30,000 nucleotides of DNA from Chrysomallon squamiferum (GCA_012295275.1 CM022668.1:7691818-7721817), one strand, 5' to 3'. Positions 1 through 10,079 are shown, counted from the first letter of the stretch. Made by a program: numbers and translations. Notes: a model not told the origin generated them from the letters alone.

Positions 1-56
<56 letters not shown>
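1..56. repeat. (CT)28 microsatellite, cut by window edge
   Basis: An uninterrupted CT run fills the first 56 bases and probably continues to the left of the window. It is one of six long CT or GA runs here. Long homopurine-homopyrimidine mirror repeats can form triplex (H-) DNA; that is general knowledge, not something shown here. Confidence 0.98.
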
Positions 57-58
<2 letters not shown>

Positions 59-329
59 GCATATGTATGTGAATGTATCTATGTACATATGAATTAAGAA
101 TATGTGTAATTTTGCATTGTGTGTGTGTGTGTGTGTGTGAAAAAACTTTAAAAAACTGGTTAATAATTTTAAAATATTTCATAATAAAAACTATCAAAGC
201 AATCAGAACTGCTGAACATTTCTTTCTGATCTCAAATTAAAAAAATTCTGTAAAAAAATCTTATCTATTATGATGTATAAATGATTACAAATTTGTAAAC
301 CTTTATATATTTTATATAAATAAGTCCCA
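57..329. other. AT-rich spacer with short TG run
   Basis: This stretch is AT-rich and non-coding in appearance. It contains a TG dinucleotide run at about 118-139. I see no gene or recognisable element. Confidence 0.7.
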
Positions 330-1340
330 GTCTGTACACAACTGTTGTATGCAGTTCTGATTAGGAATGCTCTGTAAGCAGGTAAAATATGGTGTTACTA
401 GACCTTGATTTGTATACAGTTGTTGTATATTGTATCTATGGATCTTGATTTGTAAGCAGTTCATATCTATTGTATTAATGGTGTTTGATTTGTAAACAAG
501 ACATATCTATTGTATTAATGGTGTTTGATTTGTAAACAAGACATATATGTTGTATTAATGAGGACTGATTTGTAAACAAGACATATCTATTGTATTAATG
601 AGGACTGATTTGTAAACAAGACATATATGTTGTATTAATGAGGACTGATTTGTAAACAAGACATATCTATTGTATTAATGAGGACTGATTTGTAAACAAG
701 ACATATATATTGTATTAATGAGGACTGATTTGTAAACAAGACATATCTATTGTATTAATGAGGACTGATTTGTAAACAAGATATATCTGTTGTATTAATG
801 AGGTTTGATTTGTAAACAAGACATATCTGTTGTATTAATGAGAACTGATTTGTAAACAAGATATATCTGTTGTATTAATGGTGTTTGATTTGCAAACAAG
901 ACATATCTGTTGTATTAATGGTGTTTGATTTGTAAACAAGACATATATATTGTATTAAAGAGGACTGGATTCTAAACAAAACATACCTATTGTATTAATG
1001 AGGACTAATTTGTAAACAAGACATACCTATTGTATTAATGAGGACTGATTTGTAAACAAGACATATCTGTTGTATTAATGAGGACTGATTTGTAAACAAG
1101 ACATATCTGTTGTATTAATGAGGACTGATTTGTAAACAAGACATATATCTTGTATTAAAGAGGACTCATTCAAAAGAAAACATACCTAAATTGTATAAAT
1201 GAAGGACTAATTTTAAACAAGACATACCTATTATAAATAATGAAAACTAATTTCAAAACAAGTCATATCTGTTAATAAATGAGGACTGGTTTGTGAAACA
1301 AGACATATCTATTATGTTAATGAAGATTAATTTGTAGTCA
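330..1340. repeat. 40-bp satellite, most regular block
   Basis: Tandem repeat with an exact 40-bp period through 491-1170; looser copies extend it to about 330 on the left and 1340 on the right. Each unit carries TTGTATTAATG, then GAGGACTGATTTG, then TAAACAAGACATATCTA. Seventeen regular units start their TGTAAACAAG motif every 40 bases from 491 to 1131, with 891 and 971 carrying variants of it. The unit is short of GC and has no shared reading frame, so I treat it as non-coding. It lies downstream of the minus-strand exon at 2926-3091, so it would be intronic for that gene. Confidence 0.95.
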
Positions 1341-1858
1341 ATCTTATACAGTATAAATGAGGAATAATATACAAACATTGAGTTTTAAAACATTAAAAGA
1401 AATCAAATTAAACTGTATAAATGAAAATTTTGACATTAAACATTAAACATGTTGTATAAATTAGGAATATAACTTCAAAACAGTCTGTCTAATAAATGAA
1501 TGAGATTGTGACAGCAAGACAATCTACCCTGTGTTTAGTTAAGATGGAAATAGTCATCTGATCACAGAAAAGACAGAGTTATACACAAATCTAATGAGTT
1601 TTAAAAATTCAATTTGGAAATTGTATCCCAAAAAGATGCAAATTTTTCAAGTGACATTAAACATTCTGTAAATTTGTTAGAACGTTCAGAAATGAAACCA
1701 CTTTGGAAGGAAATCTGTGATTATGCATTTAAATGAAGACCATGTGATGAGACAAGTCACTTACTGTCATTTAACTTCCAAACAGATTTCTCTATTGTAT
1801 AAATAAGGACATGTATCCCAAAAAGGAAACTAATTACAAAGTAGTCTGTTGTATAAAT
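1341..1858. repeat. Decayed continuation of the 40-bp satellite
   Basis: Scattered TTGTATAAAT and TTAAAACA motifs keep a rough spacing of about 40 bp, but units are heavily mutated and broken by insertions. The stretch joins the regular 40-bp block on the left to the 80-bp block on the right, which supports one common origin. Confidence 0.6.
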
Positions 1859-2180
1859 CAGAAATTTACCTTCAGTACAATCTGTCTATTCTTTAAATGA
1901 AGACTGCAATATTAAAACAGTCTATGTATTGTACAAATCAGAAATTTAACTTCAGTACAATCTGTCTATTCTTTAAATGAAGACTGCAATATTAAAACAG
2001 TCTATGTATTGTACAAATCAGAAATTTAACTTCAGTACAATCTGTCTATTCTTTAAATGAAGACTGCAATATTAAAACAGTCTATGTATTGTACAAATCA
2101 GACATTTAACTTCAGTGCAATCTGTCTATTCTTTAAATGAAGACTGCAATATTAAAACAGTCTATGTATTGTACAAATGA
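1859..2180. repeat. 80-bp higher-order satellite block, 4 copies
   Basis: Four nearly identical 80-bp units begin at about 1859, 1939, 2019 and 2099. Each holds two unlike half-units. One has GAAATTTAACTTCAGTACAA and the other GAAGACTGCAATATTAAAAC. Both halves share a TTGTA- or CTTTAAAT-type core with the 40-bp satellite, so this is a dimer of the older monomer that was amplified again. Confidence 0.9.
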
Positions 2181-2566
2181 AGACACTAATGTCAAAACTG
2201 TCTATTATATGAATTAGAATGGCAGTTTCAAATCAAGAATGTCTGTTGAATAATTAAGAAAAATTACTTGAAAACAGTTCTGTTGTATAAATATTAGCAG
2301 TAATTGTTAACAATCTATTGTATAAATAATGATAGTAACTTCAAAACAGCATGTCAGTTGTATAAATGAAGATTGCAATATCAAAACCATACATGTATTC
2401 TATAAATAAGGGCAAAAACTTCAAAAATAATTGTATAAATCAGAAATGTAATTTTTATTGTATAAATTAAGGTTGCAGCAACAGAGTAATGTATGAATTG
2501 TATGAATGAGAAAAACCAAATCAAAACAACCTATGAATTGTATAAAGTCAGAATTTAACTTCAAAA
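2181..2566. repeat. Decayed satellite copies between the two higher-order blocks
   Basis: Repeated TTGTATAAAT and AACTTCAAAACA motifs recur at irregular 35- to 45-bp spacing. These look like old single monomers that were not caught up in the 80-bp or 77-bp amplifications. Confidence 0.65.
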
Positions 2567-2874
2567 CAATCTCTTGTATAAATAAAGATTTCAACTTCAA
2601 AACAATTCTATCTATTGTATAAATGACAGTGGTAACTTTAAGACAATCTCTTGTATAAATGAAGATTTCAACATCAAAACAATTCTATCTATTGTATAAA
2701 TGACAGCAGTAACTTCAAAACAATCTCTTGTATAAATGAAGATTTCAACTTCAAAACAATTCTATCTATTGTATAAATGACAGCAGTAACTTCAAAACAA
2801 TCTCTTGTATAAATGAAGATTTCAACTTCAAAACAATTCTATCTATTATATAAACGTCAGTGGTAACTTCAAGT
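2567..2874. repeat. 77-bp higher-order satellite block, 4 copies
   Basis: The motif CAATCTCTTGTATAAATGAA recurs at 2567 (one base different), 2644, 2721 and 2798, exactly 77 bp apart. Each unit contains two monomers, one with TCTCTTGTATAAAT and one with TCTATCTATTGTATAAAT. It is therefore a dimer like the 80-bp block, but with a shorter second half. Confidence 0.92.
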
Positions 2875-2920
2875 CAGTATAATCTGTTGTATAAATCAGG
2901 ACAACAACTTGAAAACGTGT

Positions 2921-2927
2921 CTTACCT
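2921..2927 (-). other. 5' splice site within the last satellite copy
   Basis: On the minus strand the sequence is TAG then GTAAGA, matching the metazoan donor consensus. The bases around it, AACTTGAAAAC at 2907-2917 and CCTATTGTG at 2925-2933, line up with the satellite monomer AACTTCAAAAC and CTATTGTAT. The donor and the last codons of the exon therefore sit in a repeat copy. Confidence 0.55.
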
Positions 2928-3091
2928 ATTGTGTACCTGTGTCCGTCCAGCCTGACGACACACTTTCTCCGAGGGTAGCCGACGCCCAGACTCCTCTGCC
3001 TCTGCAGTGGACTGTGATCCAGGTCGTCAGGGTCCGAGGGCAGTTTGAGGGGGAGGTCTGGCAGCTGGGGGCTTTCACCTTTCTTTGCCAT
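2926..3091 (-). CDS. Candidate first coding exon of an unrecognised gene
   Basis: The exon reads 55 codons from ATG at 3091 down to 2927, plus one extra base at 2926 (phase 1), and then meets GTAAG at 2925-2921, a near-consensus 5' splice site. The ATG has G at -3 and G at +4, a good initiation context. The protein begins MAKKGESPQLPDLPLKLPSD, has an acidic patch (DPDDLD), a basic stretch (RQRSL, PRRKC) and ends CVVRLDGHRYTI. Base composition is 60% G+C by my count (99 of 166), far above the surroundings, with coding-like third positions. The frame stays open upstream to an ATG at 3130, but a TGA lies immediately before that; ATG 3091 has the better context. No signal peptide or membrane segment is visible. 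I do not recognise the protein. A final YTIG before a phase-1 intron could lead into a kinase-like fold, but this is only a thought. The next exon would lie below position 2921; none is visible, so the intron probably runs past the window edge. Confidence 0.6.
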
Positions 3092-4030
3092 GACCGTCAG
3101 TACACTTCCATGTCTGGTTGTTCTCCACATAGATACTCACAGCGAAAAATCTCACAGATTCCTTACTTCAATTTCTCTCATGAAATTTTTTAAATTTTTG
3201 TTTTGATTATAAAATTTTAGTTGCTTTCTTGTCAGTATTTTGATGTTCTTCAGCTTTCTTCTTTCATAATCCTTTATTTGTTTGTTTTAACATTTTTTTT
3301 GTTGTTTTTTCCCTTGTAAAATTTGATTTCAGATTTCTCATGAGAAACTGTTTATGTTAGACTTTTTGTCAAAATAATGTGGAGTATTCTCAGTACTTTT
3401 GGAATATTCTAAATTAATTTATGTTTTATCCACTCTTCAGTGAGTACAAGAGCAAAAACCCATGTTTATATGGGAGACAATGAAGTTAAATTCATTATTT
3501 TCTTGTTAAAACATTTCATAACTTACAATGACATCACGCATAATCCTTCTGTTGTTTGTCACAAATGAAGAAAAGAAACCAAACAAAAAAATGCACAAGA
3601 AAACACCAGAGATATCTGAAAACATCAAATAACATCAAAACAGATATTCTCTTTTGCTAAACATAATCAATGTAGTTAATTAGAAACAAAACACACATAC
3701 AAAAAAAAAACAAAAAAACAAATCTATGTCCAGTTTTTTCCTCAAATAGAGAATGTGATTAATTAATTTACAACATTCTCAGCTCTCCACCTCAACATGG
3801 AGAAGCTGTTTAATTAATTTACAACAATTGCACCAGTTTGTCTCAACATGGAGAAGACCGTGGATGTTTACAATTCCTATCCCAGAGAACGGAAGACTCC
3901 ACTTATCCGAATGTGAATAATCTCAAACAGTCATCAGTCAGCACTGTTTTCAGCTGATATCATTCATATCCTCTTCATGCTCTCAAAAATGCCACAACTA
4001 TTTAGGCTACTGGGACCAACGAGAATATGT
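3092..4030. other. AT-rich non-coding flank upstream of the minus-strand exon
   Basis: No further convincing exon is seen. On the minus strand the TGTGAG at about 3137-3142 follows a short T-rich stretch and could be a weak 3' splice site for a 5' UTR exon, but it is not compelling. A short direct duplication is present: TTAATTAATTTACAAC occurs at about 3761-3773 and again at about 3811-3826, and CTCAACATGGAGAAG at about 3792-3806 and 3842-3856. Confidence 0.5.
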
Positions 4031-4037
4031 AAATGTG

Positions 4038-4061
4038 TCTTTTTTTTTTTTTTTTTTTTCT
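4038..4061. repeat. Poly(T) tract
   Basis: A run of about 21 T followed by CTTTC. Read on the minus strand it is a poly(A) tract, but no retroelement body is evident next to it. Confidence 0.9.
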
Positions 4062-4129
4062 TTCAGTCCTTGCAATAATAAGATCTATAATGGTAATATT
4101 TGCATTTTTATAACATTTATCAGATTAAG

Positions 4130-4580
4130 AGTGCTGTGACGACACGGTGCCCAGTTTGGCAGAGATAATGTGATTTCTGGCGAAACAGTCGCAGCTATTT
4201 TTCACAAGTTGTCACTGCAGTGCAAACTCGTGTGTGATTTCCTCCTAACTAACAGCTGAAATCCCGGCACAGTTTGTACGCGTTCTATCTTTTTACCATC
4301 GCTATCATGAAGGTAATTTCTGTGCCCAATCTGTAGAAAATAAAATTCCTCATTCCTCAGGGTGTGCAGAGAGTGAAAAAGTAAAGAAAAAAGAAAAAAA
4401 AAAAAAAATAGAAGAAGAAAATCAAGAAGCACCTGTAACCATGGTCACATCGTTTAAAAGAGTTTCACTGACAGAGGTCTCCGAGGAACTGAGTTTTATG
4501 TGGCTGGAAGCTGACACACCCAGCCTGGAGTAGGCTGTGTGCGTAATTCCACAGAAACCAGCATGGGTGGGGATGTTAAT
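4130..4580. other. Relatively CpG-rich patch, possible promoter or 5' UTR region
   Basis: About a dozen CpG dinucleotides lie here, for example in GACGACACGG, GGCGAAACAGTCGC and GTACGCGTTC, while the neighbouring kilobases have very few. It lies 1.0-1.5 kb upstream of the minus-strand exon start, so it could hold the promoter or a 5' UTR exon of that gene. No TATA or initiator can be picked out with confidence. The A-rich run at 4385-4408 interrupts it. It could equally be a chance patch. Confidence 0.25.
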
Positions 4581-4860
4581 GACACTTGCAAATAAAAGTG
4601 TGGAGCTTTTTTATGTTCGTTTTTTTTTTTTGCTTTACAAAATAGAAAAAAATAAAAATAATAATAAAAGTGACAAAAGAAAGGATGCGATACAGAATAA
4701 TTAGGAAAAAAACAGCAGTTGAATTTGGTCGGCCACAATTTTGCTATAAATTAATGAGCTGGTTTAAGAGATAATCAAGTTTTGTTAAGTTAATGTTTAA
4801 AACCAGGACAACTTTGTTTATATCATTAGAACTGTCATTTAAACTTTTACACAACTACCA
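4581..4860. other. AT-rich stretch, nothing recognised
   Basis: It contains a poly(T) run at about 4619-4630 followed by A-rich sequence. No gene or repeat family is visible. Confidence 0.6.
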
Positions 4861-4919
4861 TAATTTCATTATTATTGTTACATTAAATATTATTGTTATT
4901 ATTAGTATTATTATTATTA

Positions 4920-4954
<35 letters not shown>

Positions 4955-5045
4955 TATAATTAATTAATTTATTTAATTTTGAAAATTATTTTATTATTAT
5001 TATTATTATTATTATCACTTATTGTTTTTATTATTATTATTTTTT
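4861..5045. repeat. (ATT)n microsatellite tract
   Basis: Interrupted ATT/TTA trinucleotide runs, longest at about 4902-4955 and 4990-5035, separated by ATTAATTAATTTATTTAATT sequence. Confidence 0.92.
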
Positions 5046-6119
5046 TAATATTAAAAAAATTCTGCAGTTAAAAAAAGATCAACTTTTGTGCAAATTTTTA
5101 AATCAAAATTAAAATTATCCTTTTATTTTTATATTTTTTCTTAGTTAATTTTTGTGAGATTTACTTTATGTAACTGAAGAATATGCCACAGAGTAATGGG
5201 AATACTACATTACTTGAGTTTTATTAACATAAAACACTGATTCTATTCAATCAATAGGCAATGTTAATTAACACAGCAAGGTAATGTTTTCTAACAACAT
5301 CTGTTCAGCAAGAATGAAACTCATAAAACAATGAATTTTTCACAACTCACTTTTATGACAATCTTTTTTTTATTTTTATAATAAAAAAAAAAAAAATTAT
5401 TAATAAAATAGAAGCTGATTTTATCTGGTTTTATTTTGAGTTTTTTTTCTCTGTAATAAAAGAGATAAGATTGATTTTGCACTAGGTGAGTTTAAATCTT
5501 TTTTTGACACAAATATCTTCCTGTGTTTAAATTGTTAACTCTCAAACAGAAGAGTTACACAGGAGCACACAACTGTTCACTGAAATTTAAAAAAGTCTTC
5601 ACAAATGATTCACTCTGAGTTAGTTTTAGATTATGAAACGTTACTTTTAACTATCTTAATGATTAATTTAAATATATTAAAAAATTATTTCCTGTTCTAA
5701 ATATGAATTTTAAAAAAAAATTCTAAATTGTTTTACATTTATTTATTATTTAGGGTGAATTTTAAAACATTTATTATACTTCTATGGAGAATTTTGAAAA
5801 ATAATTGATCATTTAGTGAAGAAGAATTTTTTTTATTTACTTGAGGATATTTTAGAAAGTGAATCTGTTTTAGACGGATGCTCACATAACCCCAAAGTAA
5901 ATGAAAAATGGTAATACTTGGTAAAATTCATAAACACTTCAGCAATCCAGTATCAATAATCCTTTGAAAAATCCCTGATATCACCTCCAGTAAAATCTCT
6001 CTGAAATACAGAGATCATAAAACACTTTGAGAAAAGAAAATGAATTTCCAGTGAAACACAACACTGAGCTAATACAAACTGTGATACCCAATATTTACAC
6101 AGAGTTACCACCAATAGTA
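5046..6119. other. AT-rich unique sequence, nothing recognised
   Basis: Over one kilobase of AT-rich DNA with T and A homopolymers (for example about 5365-5396). I find no convincing exon, RNA gene or element on either strand. Confidence 0.6.
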
Positions 6120-6620
6120 TCTTCCATACAGATCATAATATCTGTAATATATCTATGTTAATATACGTTAATATTAAAAGTATCTTTAAATAAATTTGTT
6201 TTTGAGCACAGCCCAATGAATATCAATGATTATATCTATCATTAAAATTAATATCTTTAAATAAATCTAACTTTGCTTACAATCTACTTAATATCATAGA
6301 TTATGTCTATCATTAATATTAGTATTGAAATAGTCTTTAAATACATTTATTCTTGCCCACAATCCAAAGAATGTCATCAATTATATCCCCCCATTAACAT
6401 TAATAATAAAATTATGTTGCTTTAAATAAATCTATTTTCACATTCAGTCCAGTTAGTATCATTGATGGTAGTTATCATTAACAATAATATTAAAATAATC
6501 TTTAAAGAAACCTATTTTTAAAACAAATCCAACAAATATCATTAATTATAACCACCATTAACATTAATGTTAAATTAATCTTGATCTGAACAAATCTATT
6601 TTTGCATACAGCTCAGTGAA
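6120..6620. repeat. Diverged tandem repeat, period about 80 bp, about 6 copies
   Basis: CTTTAAATAAAT-like motifs recur near 6184, 6253, 6333, 6420, 6500 and, weakly, 6580. Each is followed by CTATTTTTGC, a CACAATCCAATGAATATCAT-like stretch and a run of ATTAATATTAA. Copies differ at many positions and vary from about 70 to 87 bp, so the array is old. Confidence 0.75.
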
Positions 6621-6920
6621 TTCTTTTTCCCCTTGAAACTTTTCGATATTTTAATCCCAAAACAAATAAATATTATCGATGATTCATTCCACTTGAGTTT
6701 GATAGCTTCAGCATCTTAAGACTGAAAGATTTAAATGGCACATTTCCTTGATTTTGCAGTTTAAGGTTAAAACATGTTACAGCACTCTCCCGACTTCTCA
6801 AGTTTCCATCACAAAAATCATTTCAAGTTAAACTATGTCCTTGCATTTCCTGTCTTCTTTGTTTTAAAAAAAAAAAAGTTAACAGTAAATAAGATTTTTC
6901 TTTTTTAACTTTGAGAATAC
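6621..6920. other. Unique AT-rich spacer
   Basis: No feature seen apart from a poly(A) run at about 6866-6877. Confidence 0.6.
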
Positions 6921-7290
6921 TTTGTATTTCTGTGTCTCTAAAATACCAGGAGATTCTCTTCTATTGTCTCTACTTGTCTCCCAGATACCATGTGATAATC
7001 TTCTATTGTGTCTCTTTGTGTCTCCCAAATTTCTGGTTTTTCTTTCTGTGTCATACAAAGACCATGTGCTGATTTCCAAATGTCTCTTTGTCTCTCAAAT
7101 ACCATATGACAATATCCTGTTATGTTTAACAAATACCATAAGATTATCTCCTAATCTCTCTTTGTGTCTCGCAAAAAACACGTGATAATCTGCTACTGTG
7201 TCTCTTAAATACCTTATAACAATCTGCTGACGTCTCTCATTGTGTCTCAAAAATACCACATGATAATCTTCTACAGCTTCTTTGCCTTCC
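6921..7290. repeat. Diverged tandem repeat of about 42 bp
   Basis: The block AAATACCATGTGATAATCTT followed by CTATTGTGTCTCTTTG recurs with variation near 6941, 6983, 7028, 7056, 7097, 7131, 7172, 7207 and 7252. Spacing ranges from about 28 to 52 bp. Reading frames along it are open only because the units lack stops, so I do not call a gene. Confidence 0.8.
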
Positions 7291-7740
7291 TAACACCATA
7301 TGGCTGTCTGTGGTTCAGTGAGATCTAATTACAGTGAAGAACACCAGACACTGTCACAGCCAGTGACAGAGAGAAACAACAACAACAACGACAACAGCAT
7401 AACAAATCATTTCAGTGCACAGCAGAGGCCATGGATGGGTTCTGAGCTGTGGTGAGTCAAGACAGTTTTATTCATATTTTCCTGACTTGATGGCCTGACA
7501 GTTCTGCAACACCAGATTCCTCAAACTTGGTGTTCCTCACTGCATTAGTTGAAAAAAGACAACACAGAGCTGTGAGATATTGGATTACTGGGTCTGGCTC
7601 AGATAGAAGAGAGATCAGGCTGAAAATGCCAAATAAATTAGTCGCCAAGAATTAGTCAGAGTGACATGACATGTGAATTAAGCTGGGTGATTCGTGACTA
7701 GGGTTATTACACCATTTGGTGATTTCTGGTGCCGACGATG
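7291..7740. other. Unique sequence with (CAA)n run
   Basis: A short CAA/GAC tract lies at about 7376-7396. A donor-like GTG|GTGAGT occurs at about 7448-7456, but no supported exon precedes it. Nothing else was recognised. Confidence 0.5.
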
Positions 7741-7745
7741 GCAGT

Positions 7746-7792
7746 GTTGTTGTTGTTGTTGCTGCTGCTGTTGTTGTTGTTGTTGTTGTTGA
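7746..7792. repeat. (TTG/CTG)n trinucleotide run
   Basis: GTT repeats interrupted by three GCT units. Confidence 0.92.
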
Positions 7793-7884
7793 TGGTGTCA
7801 GGTGATGTGTGATATTAATATTTTTAACAAATATGATTATAATTGGCTTCCTGGAAAATGTTGATAATTGTAATTGTCATTAAA

Positions 7885-8000
7885 AAGATGGTAATAATTA
7901 TGATGATGATGATAATGATGATATTTGCTATTTGTAATACAAGCATTGCAAACAGTCTAGATGATAATGTGGTAACAATCATGATAATGATATTAATATG
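7885..8000. repeat. Imperfect (ATG/AAT)n tract
   Basis: ATGATGATGATAATGATGAT at about 7901-7920 and similar trinucleotide sequence around it. Confidence 0.75.
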
Positions 8001-8009
8001 ATGAAAACA

Positions 8010-8011
<2 letters not shown>

Positions 8012-8073
<62 letters not shown>
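8012..8073. repeat. (CT)n microsatellite, about 31 units
   Basis: Uninterrupted CT run ending in TTCCCCC. Confidence 0.97.
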
Positions 8074-8076
<3 letters not shown>

Positions 8077-8461
8077 CCCTCTTCTTTCCTTCCATCCATT
8101 ATCTGATAAAACAGAGCCTGAAATGATCTCTGCAAGCTGCCTCAGATCAATGTTTAATTCATCGTGAGTGTTTGGAGTTACGACTTGGCAAATGTCAAAT
8201 CCATTTCATACAATTCTTTAATGAAAGCTGGGAAATTCATCTAGATATTCGAATCAAGAGACTGAACGTTACAAAGTGATTTAGTCAATAATTATAAAAG
8301 TATGTATAACAGAGAGATCAATTTTCTTGATTAGTAATCCATCTTGGATATTGTGATACAAGATAGCAAGAGGCAAATGAGGTATATTTAAGATGTTTGT
8401 GATTGTTACAGGAACTTATGATGTACAGATAAAAGACAAAAGAAGGAAAATGTTGTAAGGG
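8074..8461. other. Unique spacer, nothing recognised
   Basis: AT-rich sequence with no gene or element that I can support. Confidence 0.6.
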
Positions 8462-8490
8462 GAAAGAAAGAAAGAAAGAAAGAAAGAAAG
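8462..8490. repeat. (GAAA)7 microsatellite
   Basis: Tetranucleotide run GAAA in about seven copies. Confidence 0.95.
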
Positions 8491-8544
8491 AGGGAATGAA
8501 TGAAAAATAAGGAGGGCAAGAAAGAATATAAAACAATCCAGATA

Positions 8545-8772
8545 TCACACATATGCATACACACACACATAAACAAGCATACACACATATACACAAGTAA
8601 ACATACCCACATACGCATATATACACACACACACCACATACAAAACACACAGACACAGACACACACACAAACACAGATGCACACACACACACACACACAC
8701 ACCACATACAAAACACACACACAAACACAGATGCGCACACAGACACACACACACACACGCACAAACACAGAT

Positions 8773-8805
<33 letters not shown>

Positions 8806-8860
8806 AAGAGACAGACAGACACACACACACACATATAAAGAGACAGACAGACACACACAA
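8545..8860. repeat. Compound (CA)n array with longer internal units
   Basis: CA dinucleotide DNA broken at regular places by CAGATGC and CACCACATACAAAACACAC. These landmarks repeat two or three times (8634 and 8701 for the latter; 8675, 8729 and 8767 for AGATG), and ATAAAGAGACAGACAGACAC occurs twice at about 8802 and 8834. Long open frames on both strands (threonine/histidine- or cysteine/valine-rich) are artefacts of the simple sequence. Confidence 0.93.
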
Positions 8861-9058
8861 AAACATTCACCACCACTCTCAAACTCATGTCTGTATACCT
8901 ACCACTCATTATAAAGACATTTCATAATAACGAGAAATTACTATGAATTACTAATGATGTCATTTAATGTTTGGTCATGGAATACTTGCAATTAACCTTC
9001 AGTCCATCATTTAATAAAAACTGTTAATGATGGATCACCCCAGGCAGTACCAGCATTC
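8861..9058. other. Unique spacer
   Basis: No feature seen. Confidence 0.55.
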
Positions 9059-9237
9059 TCTGGGACATACAAATATACCTAGACTGTATTCATGTCAGAA
9101 CATACAATTATAACTAGACTGTACTCTTGTCAGTACACACACATATAACTAGACTGTCTTCTTGTCAGTACACACACATATAACTAGACTGTACTCTTGT
9201 CAGAACATACAAATATAACTAGACTGTCTTCTTGTCT
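9059..9237. repeat. 35-bp tandem repeat, about 5 copies
   Basis: ATATAACTAGACTGT followed by CTTCTTGTCAGTACACACAC repeats about every 35 bp; CAGTACACAC starts at 9131 and 9166. The outer copies carry AACATACAAATAT in place of the CA-rich part. Confidence 0.9.
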
Positions 9238-9500
9238 GGAACAGACATAATTCTAGTCCATATGATGCAGTCACTGTACTGCAATATTATTTTTCTGTTA
9301 TTGTCAATGCACTAACTTATCTAGCTTCCCAAACTGAACATTTGTTGTTTTGCATTATCAGTATTTTCCATATTTTCCACATTGGAAATTTGTATCATGT
9401 TGAGTATTTATGTTATTTGCACAACAAATACTGACAGAGCCATACAAAATATTACTGAATATACCTACATTTGCTGGGTTTTTTTTGCAAATATTTATAA
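9238..9500. other. Unique AT-rich spacer
   Basis: No feature seen beyond ordinary AT-rich sequence. Confidence 0.5.
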
Positions 9501-9940
9501 CTTTGCATATGAAATATGTTCACATTTGCACATTATTTATCAGACTTTTCTGTTCTAAATATGTGCACTTTTATTTTTTAACTCTTTTTTATTTATTTAT
9601 ATTTTTTTGCAATTTAATGAAACATCTTTAAAAGTCAAATATTTTGATTTTTAGTACATCTTTTTTTTTAAATAATTCTCAATAGAGAAGCATTTTTTTG
9701 CTTTCTCACACATTTTCATATTCTTCATATTTGCACTTTTTGCACACCAGTTTTTTTGATACTGACAACTTTTTGCACTTTTTGCAGACTAAATCATTTT
9801 TATATTCTTAATATTTCCGTTTTTTTGCACACCAATTTTTTAATAGTGACTTTTTGCACTTTTTGCACCCTAAATCATTTTTATATTCTTTATATTTGCA
9901 TTTTTTTGCACATTATCTATTGACATTCTTGTTTTTTTCA
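9501..9940. repeat. T-rich degenerate repeat with TTTTTGCAC motif, period about 82 bp
   Basis: TTTTTGCACTTTTTGCA and CATTTTTATATTCTTTATAT recur; the latter starts near 9711, 9795 and 9876. Each unit also contains TTTTTTGCACACCA and a tract like TAGTGAC. Less certain copies reach back to about 9501. Confidence 0.75.
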
Positions 9941-10079
9941 TTCTGGATATTTTCGGCTTCCCAGTTTGATCAACAAACCAAGGATTCTTCCAGCAGTTAA
10001 TGCTTTTATCTGGAGTGGTGTTTAGTGATAGATCAAAGCTCTTAGTGCTAACAAGACAATGTTAATTAATGATTTATAA
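9941..10079. other. Unique spacer
   Basis: Nothing recognised. Confidence 0.5.

Noticed and set aside
330-2920. CRISPR-like array because of regular 40-bp spacing
   Set aside because: The units repeat along their whole length with no unique spacers, there are no cas genes, and the context is a eukaryotic genome.
2909-3193. Plus-strand 94-codon frame over the exon
   Set aside because: It is the complement of the better minus-strand frame, which has the start context, coding-like third positions and a consensus donor.
7430-7456. Mini-exon between CATTTCAG and GTG|GTGAGT
   Set aside because: Only about 40 bp, one open phase, no partner exon and no composition change; splice-like motifs of this quality occur by chance.
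8318-8909. Overlapping 100-180 codon frames on both strands
   Set aside because: They translate CA/TG dinucleotide DNA (T-H or C-V repeats) and start in unrelated flanks.
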